A stretch of DNA of 64,000 nt from Myrmaecium sp. VS I D KN 1 (Eukaryota > Ascomycota > Dothideomycetes > Valsariales > Valsariaceae), in NCBI GenBank assembly GCA_019775845.1, contig JADQAV010000010.1, positions 282,871 through 346,870 of the forward strand. Reading direction: 5' to 3'. A program made the position numbers and the translations under genes. The notes beneath the pieces are model-generated. The model was not told the origin of the DNA and made no database searches. It worked only from the letters and a program-made list of their open reading frames with translations. Positions 24,389 through 36,986 of the stretch are shown piece by piece. The number at the start of each line of letters is the position of its first letter. Within the stretch, counting starts at the first letter, position 1.

Positions 24389-27300
24389 TCAGAAAACCCA
24401 TGTGAAGGACTCCCTAACATCCAGGGAGACCGAACACCTAGTCCATGCCTGAGTCAGATAACAGCACGGTATACCGCGGGATTGGGACTCCACTTACCGG
24501 ATATCTGCAGACGAGGCTCCGATCAGCACCTGAAACTCGCCCTCCTCCGCGATCCAGGCCTCCAGGCTCGTATCGTAATAGCCCACAGAGTATTTATCGA
24601 TGGTCATCTCGACCGTCTTCGTTTCCCGCGGCCGCAGGAAGACCTTCTTGAAAGCCTGGAGCTCCTTCTCGGGCCGAGGAAGTCGTGATTTGACATCTCT
24701 CACGTAGGCCTGCACGATCTCATGTGCGGGATATGCTCCGACGTTCGTGATCGGAACGGAGATTACGATCTTTCCGGAGTCCGTGATAGTGCTTCCGCTA
24801 CTCGTGGGGACGCCATAGGTGAACTCAGTGTAAGTCAAGCCGTGACCGAAGGGAAACAGCGGCGCTATCTTCGCGCGTTCGTAATGCCGGTAGCCTACAT
24901 AGATGCCTTCACCGTAGACGACTTTTTCATTCTCCCCTGGCCAGTTATGGTAGGCCGGGTTGTCCTCCAAGCGGACGGGGAAGGTCGTAGGCAGCTTCCC
25001 GCTTGGACTCTGGATCCCGAACAGGACGTCTGCCAGCGCATTACCCGCCTCCTGTCCTTGATACCATGCCTGCAAGATGGCGGGGACTTTGTGCGCCCAT
25101 GGCATCGTGATCGGAGTTCCGGACTGATTAACCACCACAGTGTTAGGATTAGCTGCGACAACCGCCTCAATGAGCTTATCCTGACATCCGTCTTTAGGCA
25201 GATCCATCGTTTGTCGGTCATAACCTTCCGACTCCCATTCAGCGTCTAGCCCGACAAATACAATCGCAACATCAGCCTCTTTTGCAGCCTGAACAGCTTC
25301 TTGAACTAGGTCAACGTGCACCTCTTCCTGATAACCAATACGACAGCCTCCGTAGCCATGGCTTCGGCCAGTGCAGGAAGCCTTCGAAGCTGGTCGGATT
25401 TCGTTCGTGCTCTCAACGAGAAGCTTGACAGGTTTCCCCGCTTCTAGGTAGATCGACTTCATCACATCCTTGGAATCATCAAACATCGCCTCGCCCTCCT
25501 CGGTCCAGTCCCAATTGTCTATAAATATCTCACCATTGAGGAACAGCCTTCCCGGACCGACGCTTGACATACTGAAAGTATGTCTTCCTGTTGTCTTCGG
25601 AGTAAGGGTTGCTTTCACCTTGAAGGAATACACCGGAAGCACTTCTTTTGGCGCCGAGTCCCAGAGATACAAGTCTGTCGACATCTTATGCTGGACGACT
25701 ACAGGTTCCCCCTTGATTCTGTCGCCCAGGTAATACTCCAGCATGACTCCCTGGCGGCCATCCGGCGCCGTGCAGAAACTGTCGGCGAGTGGAAGCCATT
25801 TAGCTTTATCGCAGCCTTGCGCGTAGATGAGCTCGGCCTTGGTGTGACTCCGGATGCCTTGCAGCGGTGTGGTCAGATAGTACGGGTTGAGACTTGCACT
25901 TCCTCCACCGCCAGCGACTGCTCTGTGTGCGTTAGGCCCGATGACTGCAATCTTTCGGGCTTGCGTGAGCGGTAGCAGTCCATCATCATTCTTTAGTAAG
26001 GTGAGGCCTTCCACTCCCGCCTGGTGAATCAAATGGCTCGTTTCCGCGTTGTCATTCGATCTTTCTGGGGACTCCGATGGTCCATCTAGACCTTTTGTGC
26101 GTTCCACGAGAAACAAAACATTCCCTGCGGCCTTTTCCACATCTTTTGTAGATAGTTCGCCACGCTCAATGGACGCTAAGGCGTGCAGTCCCCGTTTTAC
26201 AGTAGGTCCGGGCATTTCCAGATCACACCCAGCACGAATCGATTCCGTAGTAGAATTGGTGCCCGTCCAGTCGGACATCACCAGACTGCAGTCTTGTCAG
26301 CTACGTCGGAAGCTCTAGGGACAGTCTAAACCCCAATAGAGAGCCCAGTTAGGACACCCACCCGTCGAACCTCCACTCGCCTCTTAAGATATGCTTGAGG
26401 GTGTGCTCGTTCATGTCAGCGTGCACGCCATTGAGGAGATTGTACGAGCTCATGACCGCCCACGGAGAAGCCTCCCTGATGGCGATCTCGAAAGGCTTCA
26501 AGTAAAGTTCCCTCAACGGTCGTTCTGCGAGGACGGAATCGATCTTCATCCTCTCCGTCTCTTGCTCGTTGGCAACGAAGTGCTTGATCGTGGCGGCGAC
26601 GCGCCTGCTCTGTAACCCGCGTATATAGGCTGCGGCGAGCTTGCCCGTAAGATATGGGTCTTCCGAGAAGGACTCGAAATTCCTGCCGCCCAACGGGGAC
26701 CGGTGCAAACATACCGTCGGGCCCAGTAGGACGTTCGCACCGCGCGCTTTCGTCTCTTCCGCGAGGTGCTTCCCGACTTCCTCCACCAAGTCGACGTTCC
26801 AAGTCGCGGCGAGTGAGACGCCGCAGGGGAACAAAGCAGCCTGTTGCGAGGGTCAAAAGAGGTTCAGTTGAGTTCGCCAAAGGAAGCCCACAGGAGTGCC
26901 GTTCTTGAAGTATTCTCCACGAGCGCCGTTGGGCCCATCCGTTGTTTTGATAGATGGTATCCCTCTTTCAGGCAATGCTACCGTTCTCCAGAAATCCGCT
27001 CCAGCCAATAGAGCCACCTGTATACGTCAGTAAGAGTCGTCTCATATAGGCCGATTCCACCACATATGAGAGTTTCGGTAAGTCTAAGGGATCATGTACA
27101 TAACGCTAATGAAATAACATTTGCCGTCGGCCTCCATACACAGGAAATCCCGACAGGCTGCCGGTTGTATATCACACTCCACATAGATATTGTTTTGGGG
27201 CATCAATTATAACGGAAAGGAAACAACAACGAATCAAGAAAAGACAGCGGAGGACACCGCTTATCAAGCAAGGTCCGAAACATCGCTTACCTGCTCCTCC

Positions 27301-27515
27301 AACGTGAGTCCAGCCGCCACTTCCCGTGCCATGCTGTCGTCCGACCTCTCAATCGACATGGATTTCTTGCCCGTCATCGCATCGAGCTCGTCCGGCGTCG
27401 GTGCAGGAGTGAGAACGAATGGCGGGCCCATGGGATGGGGAGGAACATCCTCCTTTATGTGAGCCAGACCGTCTAGACTAGCGATCGGGCCAGAGATCAG
27501 CTGGAGGTCACCCAT
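24389..27515 (-). CDS. GH3 beta-glucosidase with PA14 insert (non-secreted type)
   Basis: Five exons: 27515-27291, 27017-26892, 26840-26362, 26285-24498 and 24437-24389, giving 888 aa. The enzyme hydrolyses terminal beta-D-glucosyl residues. The first domain has TLEEQVALLAGADFWRT, KTTDGPNGARG, KHFVANEQETER and GLVMSDWTGT, whose Asp282 is the catalytic nucleophile; introns fall inside both the first and last of these motifs. A PA14 domain (about residues 455-585, GVMLEYYLGD to DNWDWTEEGEAMF) is inserted in the second domain, followed by the fibronectin-III-like domain. The large exon would stop with TAA at 24496-24494, but a strong GGTAAGT donor there and an acceptor at 24438 add a 16-residue end, RCSVSLDVRESFTWVF, matching the usual family C-terminus. 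No signal peptide is seen, suggesting a cytosolic or vacuolar enzyme. The 75-residue first exon and its 273-nt intron are the least certain part. Confidence 0.93.
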
Positions 27516-29071
27516 TGCCGAGTCGATCAATCGGTGGCACGGTTGGATTGCAAAAAGTGTCAGAATTCGAACGAAATCTTGCGCAATCGCCGCGTAATCT
27601 GCTGATAGATGCTGCTGGTGCTGAGATATGTCTGGACGACGCAAGGCTGAGGGGTAAAGAGTGGATTAGAGGAGCAGTAAGACAGAGAGAGTTTGGTAGT
27701 TGTAGGCGGAGGGGAAAAGAGAGGATTGCACGTAGGTATCGGCGGGAGAGTAGGTGGTAAATACCTCAGCGCAGATACAGTAGGCCTGCCTTTTCCAGTA
27801 AGCTACATTGCACATAAGTTACGTACCTTATGCCCACTATTTCCCGGCATCATCGCAATAGAGAGAGGTACATTTTACTGCACCTTATCACTATCTAAGC
27901 GGCGGCACCACGTCGTCCAGCCCACCTCAGCGGATCTTCCGCAGACGGGACAAGAAGCAGAACATCCGGAAATCAGGTATATTTAATGTAAGGACCGTAC
28001 CTCTCCGAGTACGAGGGAAGGGAAGAAGGATCACGCCTTATGCCTAGCGATAGCCCCCCACCCTCCTTTCCCAAGGCTTTATTATAAACGCATGAACAGA
28101 CGTTGCTCATTGGCCGCCCATTCACAGCAAACATTATCCCCGTTTCCATACCATACAGTACCCGCTTACCGATTGTCGTCGGTTTCGTCCTTCCGGAGGC
28201 AGACCATCCGTGCCGTCTGGATCAGTGAGGTTCCATACATAAATACTGAATCATCTAACCTAGTGCAGTTTCCCTTCCGCGGGGATTGCCGCTTGAAGGA
28301 GCCCGGCGTTCCGTCACCCGGAACCAACGGGCCTGCAGTCCGGTGGACATGTCACCTATGTAGGACATTTACCTTCGGACTGTATATCACCTACCTTCCG
28401 ACTTCCCCGTCCTGGCATACTCCCGATAGGAACTGCCGGTGGTGAACATTCATCGTCCTCTTGGCATAATTACTGTATGTATCGTCAATCTAAACCTAAT
28501 CACGAGCTTACCGCGCCGTCGTGGTGCGAACGATAGTAGAGGGAGGGAAGGATGTATTTGACAGTTGAGCAGAATATGGAGCCTCGCATCTGGTACATCA
28601 ATAGTGATTTTCCTTCTATCAACAACAAGGCTATCCTCTCTATCAAAGAAGAGAAAGAAAAGGAAAAGGGAAAAGGAAAAGTAAAAACAGAAGAAATAAG
28701 GAAAAGGAGGAGGCAAAATAACATATAAGAAATGGGAAAAAAATAAGACCAATATAACTGTGAGGTCCGCTCGGGATATGGTGAGCTGTCATAGGCGCCC
28801 GAAGCGCACACCGCCGCCGCCGCCGCGATGCGACCGCACTCATCGCCCACCTTCCCCGGTCGCTGCAATGGCGTCGACCACCCTGATCCCTCCCTATATC
28901 GATCCCAGCTATCCCCTTCCATGCAGCTCCGCAAACCGTCTCGTCTCATTCGCAGCGATAACTCACCCCTCGGAAAAAAGCAATCTAAAAACGGAGAGGA
29001 CCTACGCCGCGCGGCGGAAGGACGAAGCGTGCAACCGACCCCGGATACACCTCATGAACAAAAATTCCCGC
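27516..29071. other. Intergenic region
   Basis: About 1.55 kb between two minus-strand genes: GH3 upstream sequence and the myosin 3' flank. It is richer in A+T than its surroundings between 27780 and 28450, with a purine-rich block at 28640-28745. The open frame at 28092-28445 has no supporting evidence. Confidence 0.6.
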
Positions 29072-32000
29072 TTACCATTCATCCTCGTCCCGCTGCTGTC
29101 GCCCGGACATCGCAGCCTGTCGTTGTCGCAAGGCCTCCGCCAAGCCGCCGGCGATGCTGCCGCCCGTCTCGCTGCCCGTCCCCGAATCGCGCGGCGTGGG
29201 CGGCGCGGCCGGCTTGCGGACGCCCGGCCGTTTCGCCGGAGGCGCAGGCGGGGTCGGTTTCGATTTGATGCCGTTGCTCGTGGTCCCGTTCGTCGCCGCG
29301 CCCGGTGGCGTTGGCACGGCGCGGGGAGCTGCTGGAGGAGCTGGCGGAGGAGCGGGTTTGGAAACGACCTCTTCGAGATACGCGGATGGTGCCCATCCAG
29401 AAGCGGAGTTATCCAGACGTCGAGCGAGCCACCAGCCTACAAGCGTGTCAGAAATCGGAGATGTACGAACGAGCCAAGAAACCACTTACCATTGCCCTCC
29501 TTCTGCGTCACGATCACGAGCTCATCCTTCTTGAGGCTCAGTTCTCCGCTTGTTTGACCTGCAAAGTCATACATAGCGCGGAAAGTGGGCTCTTTAGGTG
29601 CAGGAGGGGCTGCAGGAGGCGGCGGAGGGGGCGCACGTGCCGATGCCGTGGACGATGCGGACGGAGTACGAGCATGACCGGCATTGCTCAAGGCAGCCAC
29701 GGGCTGTGGAACAGGCCTTGGCTGAGCGGCGGCAGGCTGGGCAGCAGGCGTTGGCCGTGGTTGAGCGGGCCGGCTGGCAAGCTTGGAAGGTCCGCCACCA
29801 GGACCGCCAGGCCTCAACAGCTTGCCCTTGGTGATAGGCTTCCCAGCGACCTGCTTGCCACGAGGCGTCGGTTTCGAGACCGAACTCGGGGGCTCACCCG
29901 GACCGGTGTGGATCGTGTGGCTCTTATACAGGTCATGAGTGACAGCCGGATCCTTAACAACCTTGACAGTAGCCGGTTTGCCAGGTTTTTTGTTATAGGT
30001 GATTCTACTGAACGTTAGCGAGAGGCTCGAAAGTGAGAAGGGCAGGATTGGAGTGCTTACGAGTCAGCGATCTTGAGGTCCAGACTTCCCCGAGTAGCGA
30101 TCTTGAAATGGGTGAAGAACTCCGTCTTGAACACGCAGTTGAGCAACGGATCTGGCTCTTGCGGCGACCCGACGCCCAGCGAGAACCAATCATCTTTCAG
30201 GTTGGAGCAGCTTATATACTTCACCGCCCCAAGCGGCACCGTCCGCTCCGCCTGGATCTGGACCTGTCTGTTGACCAGGACCTGCTTGACAATGTAGACA
30301 TTCTTACGGGTGAGGATGAGCATGCGGGGCTCCGGCTTACTCGACCGACCCAGCTTTGAAATCAAGACCTCGCACCTGCAAGAGAAGAGGACCTCCTCAC
30401 TTGAGCTGAGGTTGAGCGCGTTCCTGATCACTTCTCCAGGACCACCGTTGCTGGCAATGCCCAAATAGTCTCCGAGGAACCTCCGCGATCCTACCAAACT
30501 ATAACGACGGCGTTCCTTGCGGCCCTGCAGGACCTTGTGGCCCTCGTCACGCAGTTTGATGAACTCGAGACCTCCGTTCACGCGGCGCCAGAAGCGCTGG
30601 ATACGAATGGCGCATTCCGTGCGGTACCGAAGATAGTTCCTCCACGCACGCTGTATACGGATGGCCATGTTGTGCCAGTAGCGGTCACGCATGGTCTCTA
30701 AAGCGAACAGCGTCTCAGGGGTCTTGATGAACGCTTTCGTCACACCCATCTGGTACTCTTCCGGAGGTATGCTCGTGTCCTTGAGGATCTGTTTCGTTCC
30801 ACTAAGATAGTCTCCTGTCCAGGTGTATTCTCCTGCATAAGACGTCTTCGGCGAAAGAAGATAGAAGCGCTCCACGAACTTCTCGAAGGTCTGTCGGTAC
30901 GCAAAGCCTGCTCGTCGGATACGGACGTTCTCCTGCAAACCGAGGTACTTAATCTGATGGAGGACGTTCGCGGAGTTGTACTCCGTAGGAGACTTGTTCT
31001 CGTTAGGCTTGATCGTACGGATATACGAAGGTGAGCACTTCATGAGGGTGTCAACAAGGTCGTTCGCTGATTGCTTGATCTTGTCACCGGCAGTCGGCGG
31101 CCGTCTCTTGTTGTCCTGGTCAACCTGGTGGGGGAAGAGTGTGTGGACGAAGCTGTTCGAGCTTTGGCCAACAAGGTTCAGAAGGTCCTTCAGCAGCTGG
31201 TCTTTGTTCTTGTCGGTCATTCCTTCGACCGTGTAAGCGACATCTCCCGCATAGTGTTTGATGATGAACTGCCCTTGTCGAGGCTGGAAATGAGGAGAGG
31301 ACAGGTTGTTCATTCTTTGCGCAAATGTCTGGTCAGCAGCAGCAGGGTCCGCATGCGCAGTTGCGCACGCATCGTTGAGCGTGGCGAAGACACCCGCAGG
31401 CCGCTTGCCTTCTATCAAGTCGCAGACAACCTTGTTATCGAAGTACTTGATAGGGGTCCATTGGATTTGCTCTCTAGCATACTCCTCCTGCTCGGTCTTT
31501 AAGGTAAGCTGGATGAAGATCTGCTGAAGCTTTTCATTGACGTAGTTGATGCACAACTGCTCGAAACTGTTTCTCTCGAAGATCTCGAACCCGTAGATAT
31601 CGAGGATACCGATGGAGTGGGCCACGCCGCCGCGAGCCTTCAGCGAAGCGTTGATTCTCTCCACTATCCAGTCGAACATGTTGTAATAGATGGCCTTAGA
31701 GAGCGCGTCTCGCACGGCTGTAGCCTGTGCCACGTTAAGCGGGACGTCATAAACAGAACCTCTGCGTCCACCACGGCTTGTCTCCATGACGCGCTGGGTA
31801 AGCGCCTTGTTGACGTGAGCGCTGTCAACCTCAAGGAGGTAAGCGACAAAGTCCACGACGGACTGGTCGGCAATCGCGGCGTTCCCCTGGTCGTCTTCGA
31901 CGAAGCTGGCATTGCCTAACCACAAGATGGCCGAAAGCATCCGGAAGATGTTATCCTGTTCGGCTTGCGCGATGCCGATGACGCGCATAGCCTCTAATGT

Positions 32001-32904
32001 GTCCTTGAACTCCGCATGGTCATCAATGCCATCCACGTCGTAACATTTCGACTTGCTAGTGTAGATATATGACTGCGGCTGTTGCACCCCGAACATCTCC
32101 CGGTAGTTCTGAGGCGCGGCCTTCGTGAACTGGTAGAAGATGTGAAAGTTACGTTCGTTCGCGATCTGGCCAACCACGCGCGTCTTCTCGAGCAGGTAGT
32201 TGTTGATGTTCGCGCCGACCGGCTCTCCTTGTCCGTTGAACTGGATCTCCAAGTATTTTCCGAACCGCGAGGAGTTGTTGTTCCTCAGCGTCTTCGCGTT
32301 TCCAAACGACTCCAGCAGAGGGTTCGTGGCCAGCACCATGTCCTTGATCTCCTGGATGGAGGAGTTGCTCCCGCCCGACACGTTCGCGATGTACTGCATG
32401 ATCCGCTTCGCCGCCTCCGTCTTCCCCGCTCCCGATTCTCCCGAAATGATGATACACTGGTTGTCCTTGTAGGCGTTCATGTTGTAGTACGCCGCCTCGG
32501 CGATCGCGAAGACGTGCGGCGGCATCTCCAGCCGATTCTTCCCCTTGTAGCTCTCCAGCACCTGTTCGGTGTAGATGCCCAGGTCCCGGAAGGGGTTGAC
32601 CGAGACCAGCACGTGGCCGATGTATGTGTAGATCTCCGCATTCTCGAACCGCTTCTTCAGGTTGTCGTTGATCGCCTCGTTGGAGATCTTGCTGATCAGC
32701 GTGAGATCTGACACGCCGACCTCCTTCTTCTTCGTCGTCTCGAAGACGGCCTTGCGGACGGGACCCTTCCCCCCGCTCGACGCGGCCGCCTTGCCGCCGG
32801 CATCCTTCTTGCGTCCGGCACGCTTGGTCACAGCCTGAGAGAGGTCGTCCGATTAGCTCTACATCGCATGCCGCACACGTCGGGCGGGGGCCGTCGCGTA
32901 CCAT
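29072..32904 (-). CDS. myoA: Class I myosin (MyoA/Myo3-Myo5 type)
   Basis: Actin-based motor for endocytosis and polarised growth. Four exons are proposed: 32904-32902 (the ATG alone), 32834-30061, 30007-29490 and 29436-29072, giving 1219 aa. The motor has the P-loop GESGAGKT, switch [14 protein letters not shown] and switch [10 protein letters not shown]. The TEDS-rule site is the Ser in [11 protein letters not shown], expected to be phosphorylated by a PAK-type kinase. Two IQ motifs ([14 protein letters not shown] and IRIQRFWRR) bind calmodulin or light chains. The TH1 membrane-binding domain, a Pro/Ala-rich TH2 region, an SH3 domain ([17 protein letters not shown], split by the last intron) and an acidic end DEDEW for Arp2/3 binding follow. 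The TAA stop overlaps a GGTAAGC donor-like sequence, but ending at DEDEW fits the family. Confidence 0.96.
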
Positions 32905-33800
32905 TGTTGATCAGAAGTCAAGGCGGACTCCTAAGTACCCCCGTGTCCTCAGTGCGGGCGCGCACGGAGATGATAAGGGGATCCGGGGGATCGAGGGAGA
33001 GTGGGAAGAGTAGATCGCGCCAGGCCGGGATACTCTGGAGGAAGACCTGGGAGGAGGGGAGAGGGAATGCCGTGAGAAAAATCAGAGGGAAGTGGCTGGA
33101 GTGAATGAAGAATTAAGAGACAAGCGTCGCAAGCAGGTGGATGTCCCTCTCTCGGCTTAGGGTCAACGTCACGTTGCTTCTCGGAGCGCTGCGGCGAACG
33201 AGGGCGCGTGCCAAGACCCAAGAGGCTGGCGGAGGAACACAGCCACCACCGCTGATTAACAGCTTCGCCGTTGTCCACGCAATGCTTCGTATGTAGCGGA
33301 CCGATCCACACTGCATATGACGTTCAAGAATCATTACGAAGCTTCTGACATTTAGTTGGACAGTATGCAGTCTCAGTTCTCACTTCTTGCAGCTACACCT
33401 TCATGTCTCTCCTTCGTAAGCAATCAATTGCCACTAACGAGCAAAGTTCAGCCTTGCCCGAGGTATTACCATTTAAAGATTGGCGTTAACAATTTGATAA
33501 TCGAGCAGGAAGAATTACGATGTCCAAGTTTCTTGGTACAGCAATACCAGCTAAGCCTCGTTGTAGTCATTGAGGATACAGAACATGCTATCCAAAGGAC
33601 AGTCAAGAGAAACGATCCTAGAGAAAAGGAATGGAGAAAGAGAAAAGAACAAGAGAAAGAAGGGAAGTGCAAAGAGCGGACCTGACTCCAGGCACGAGTA
33701 CACCGAACGCCATCGCTCCCAGGATGGGGTAATGCTGATCCAAAACGCCAAAAAAAGAGAGGAAGAAAGGACGAAAGAAAAAGAAGTAATAACGCGGCTC
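32905..33800. other. Intergenic region, myosin promoter and polo kinase 3' flank
   Basis: 0.9 kb between two minus-strand genes. GA-rich on the + strand at 33570-33800. No further feature is recognised. Confidence 0.6.
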
Positions 33801-36565
33801 TCACGCACGCGGACCATCCCCTCCATACCGTCCCACCGTCACCCAGTCATGCTTCTTGCTCTCCGAGACCTGCGGCCCCTCCCACTTCATGTTCTCCGCA
33901 GCCTTGGAAAGGCAGCCCAACCCGCCGGACTCGACCCATTCGTCCATCACCGCGATGATGAACTCCAACTTCTCGCTCAAGCGGTTCGCCTTGGTGACCG
34001 GCCGGAACGCCGCCGTCTCCTGCGAGGAGCCGTGGAGAAGGTTCCGCACCGTGCTGGCCAGCACGTCTCGCTGACGGATGTACTTGAAGGGCAGGTCGCT
34101 GTATTCCGCCAGGTAATTCGCTGCGTCCACCGACAAGCAGGTGAAGTGGCAGTAGCTCCCATCAGAGGAAAGCACCAGTTTCGTATGGTCCGGGAAATTG
34201 AACTGTCGCACCACGATTAGCAACTTATTCCACAATCATCCTCTTCTTCGCCACCCCCTATCGGCTTCTTACCTGGAAGGACCCATCCTCAAACCCCCAG
34301 ATCCCCACACTCCCCAGACGCTGATAAAACCTAACGAATGTCGTCGAAGTCGCGCTCTTCTCCGACGGATCTCTGATCTCCGCCTGACCCAGCTGCTGGC
34401 ACATGTACTTGCTGAACTTGACCCACAGAATACCCGTCGTCCTCCTCCGAGCGCTGTCCACCGTGGTTCGGCGAAGTCCTCGGCTCTCAGTGTCGATATA
34501 GTACTCGATAGGTAACTTCTCCGCGTACCTCGAATCCTTGACCATCTCCTTGAGATGCTCGTATCCATCGCGGACCACGAAGTGGGTGACCGGGTACTTT
34601 TCGGTGGCGTTCGCGATACAGCCGATGCTTCCATCTTCCAGCACATACCCAACTCCGTGCTTCCTAGAGTAATCGACCCATTTCGATACGAACGGCAACT
34701 TCTTCGACGGCGGGTGCCGGGAAGTAATCGGCCTGTTGCTGATTGCGCGAGCGAGATTATCTCGCAGCTTAGACACTCTGTCGAGTACGGAGATGGGATC
34801 GGAGAATGGCACGATCCTTGAGTCCCGAGGCCTGCTTTCCGGAACTGGCTCCGGGCTGGACTCAATTTGCGGGATCTCTACAGGCTTCTTCTCTTTCCGG
34901 AGACCTTGCATTCTGTGCGGCTCAACAGTCCGATCCGTGATCCGAGCGGCTCTCTCCATAGTCACAGTTTCCGTAGTGGACCTCACGGACTGTGTGCCTC
35001 TGAGAGGCCTCATAGGCCGTGTCGGCGGCGCCGAAAGCGTTGGCTGGGGTGGTTCGTCTGAAGCGGTGCGAACAGGCCTCGAACGTTTCGGTCGTACCGG
35101 CTGCGCGACTTCTTCCTCTTCTTCGGTTGAGACAGGCTCAACATTCTCCTTCAGCGGCGGAGATCTGCCAGCTCTGAAATTTGCTGTAGCAGGCCTCGAT
35201 GATCGCATACGGTCGTTACCGGTAATCTCTAGGAGGTGTTCCTCTTCCGAGGATTTATCCTCGGTAACCTCACTCGGGCTGTGCCCTCTGGAGAATGGCC
35301 AGTGATGTCTCTGCGGGTACGGAAGATAAACAGTGCCCGCCGGTATCGGCACTATTGGGTTCTTGCCCGCCCTCAACTCCCTCTCACAATCCTTGACGAC
35401 CGACCTGACCCTCTTTCCACCGCAAACGGGGAACACTTTCCCAGGAGCATATTCACCGACGCCAGACTCGCTGCAGATCCGGAACCAGTAGTCCGAGAAT
35501 CCTTGCCTAATGACCTTGGCACTGGGAGGCGCGATGTTGCTCCATCTCGGGGCCCGTTGTGTACACTCGGCGCTTAGTTGAAGCGGGATGAACTGCATCT
35601 TAAAGAAAGGATGGCTGACGATCTGATCCGGATTGGGACGGTCATCCTCGTGCACTAATAAAGAGCCAACAAGATCCCTCAGGTCGTTCGAAATCTCGTT
35701 CTGTATCTTGGAGATCTCTGGCCATTTGTAATCGCGTGCTTGCAGCTTCTTGTAGATGTCTTCTCGCTTGGGCGCATGGAAGGGGGCACGTCCTACGGCA
35801 AGAGTGTAGCTGTTTCGGTAAGTAAATGAAAACAGCATCACGGATGTTTCAGCACTTACGCGATAATGCCAATCGCCCACAGGTCAACCTTCTCATTATG
35901 ACCGCGTCCTCCTTTTTCAAGGATTTCGGGCGCCAGGTAGTTGGGCGTGCCGCACATGGTGGTCCTGCGAATCCCAAGGTCGTCCTTCGACATCAACACC
36001 GCCGCCAAGCCCATATCACCGACTTTCACATTCATATTCTTGTCCAAGAACAAGTTTCCCGTCTTTAGGTCGCGATGGACCACGTTGCGCTCGTGGAGGT
36101 ACTTGACTGCGCCGCAGGTTTGTATGATAAAACGACGGATCTCAGGCATCGTGAAGTATTTCCTCCTCTTCAGGGCGTCGGCCAGCGACCCGTTTTCACA
36201 TATCTCGAGGACAACGTAGGTGTTTATTTGGTAGGAAAAAGCGCGGTAGAACTCGACGATGTTGGGATGATGAAGTTTGGAGTGTAATTGTAATTCAGTG
36301 ACGAACTGGTGATGTGGTTAGTACACAACACGCGCGTGCTACCGCGAAAACGCTGTGCAGTTACCTTCTGTGCTAGCTTTGCTGGTTCCATCTTCGACCT
36401 GACGATTTTGAGGGCGACTATTTGGCCGGTTGGCCTGTTGTTCTCCAGCAACTCTGCCCGGTGACAGATGGCGAAGCCACCTTTGCCCAGCTGCGGACCG
36501 GTCGCATACTGAAACTCGAAAGGCTCGCTCACCACCGACGGCGGTGGATCAGCGTGTACAGACAT
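33801..36565 (-). CDS. cdc5: Polo-like kinase (Cdc5/PlkA) with a DMG in place of DFG
   Basis: Mitotic serine/threonine kinase. Four exons, 36565-36365, 36305-35860, 35809-34273 and 34202-33801, give 861 aa. The kinase domain has the glycine loop GPQLGKGGFA, VALKIVRS, HRDLKTGN, the activation segment RRTTMCGTPNYLAPE and VDLWAIGIIAYTLAVGRAPF. The magnesium motif reads GDMGLA (residues 164-166 DMG, nt 36009-36017), a Phe-to-Met change from the usual DFG. A long disordered linker follows. Polo box 1 contains WVDYSRKHGVGYVLEDGS, with the phosphopeptide-binding Trp. Polo box 2 contains FPDHTKLVLSSDGSYCHF, with the His and Lys phosphate pincer, so substrate docking looks intact. The C-terminus after WVTVGRYGG is short. 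The gene is head to head with OPA3. Confidence 0.93.
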
Positions 36566-36986
36566 TGAGCGGATATAGGGTTGTCGCAGGTGGTAGAGTG
36601 TCGAAAGGCTGGAGGATGTCGGTTTTGCAGAAGCTAGGTTATTTACCTCCCAGACGGATTAGGTTGTTTTGCATCGGCGGTTGCTAGGGGGGCGAGGGCC
36701 CCGCCGCTTCCGCCCGCGTGGTCCCGGATGGGGTGGGCCCTGCGCTTCGGCGAGCTTGGCTGGCGACTGTGACGCCAATGGCAGCTTTCTGCAGCTGACA
36801 GTTCCATGCACATCCGTCACCTTGTTCCCCAGCTTTCTCTTGTCACCACGGTCACAATTCCAGGCGCACCAATCCTCTCGACACGATCAAACCGAGCTAC
36901 CATGGGACGCTGATCTGTGAAGCCCACGCATTGACACCAACACCAGCACATTCGTCACTCGCTCACCTTCCGTCCCCTCCCGAATA
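36566..36986. promoter_or_regulatory. Shared promoter of polo kinase and OPA3
   Basis: 421 bp between the two divergent ATGs. GC-rich in the middle (36690-36770), with no evident TATA box. It must hold both promoters. Confidence 0.6.

Noticed and set aside
28092-28445. 117-codon open frame starting with ATG
   Set aside because: No codon bias, domain, hydrophobic pattern or flanking splice signals; it looks like a chance frame.
29060-29080. Extra myosin exon after the GGTAAGC sequence that overlaps the stop
   Set aside because: The protein already ends in the acidic DEDEW typical of fungal myosin I, and no convincing continuation exists downstream.
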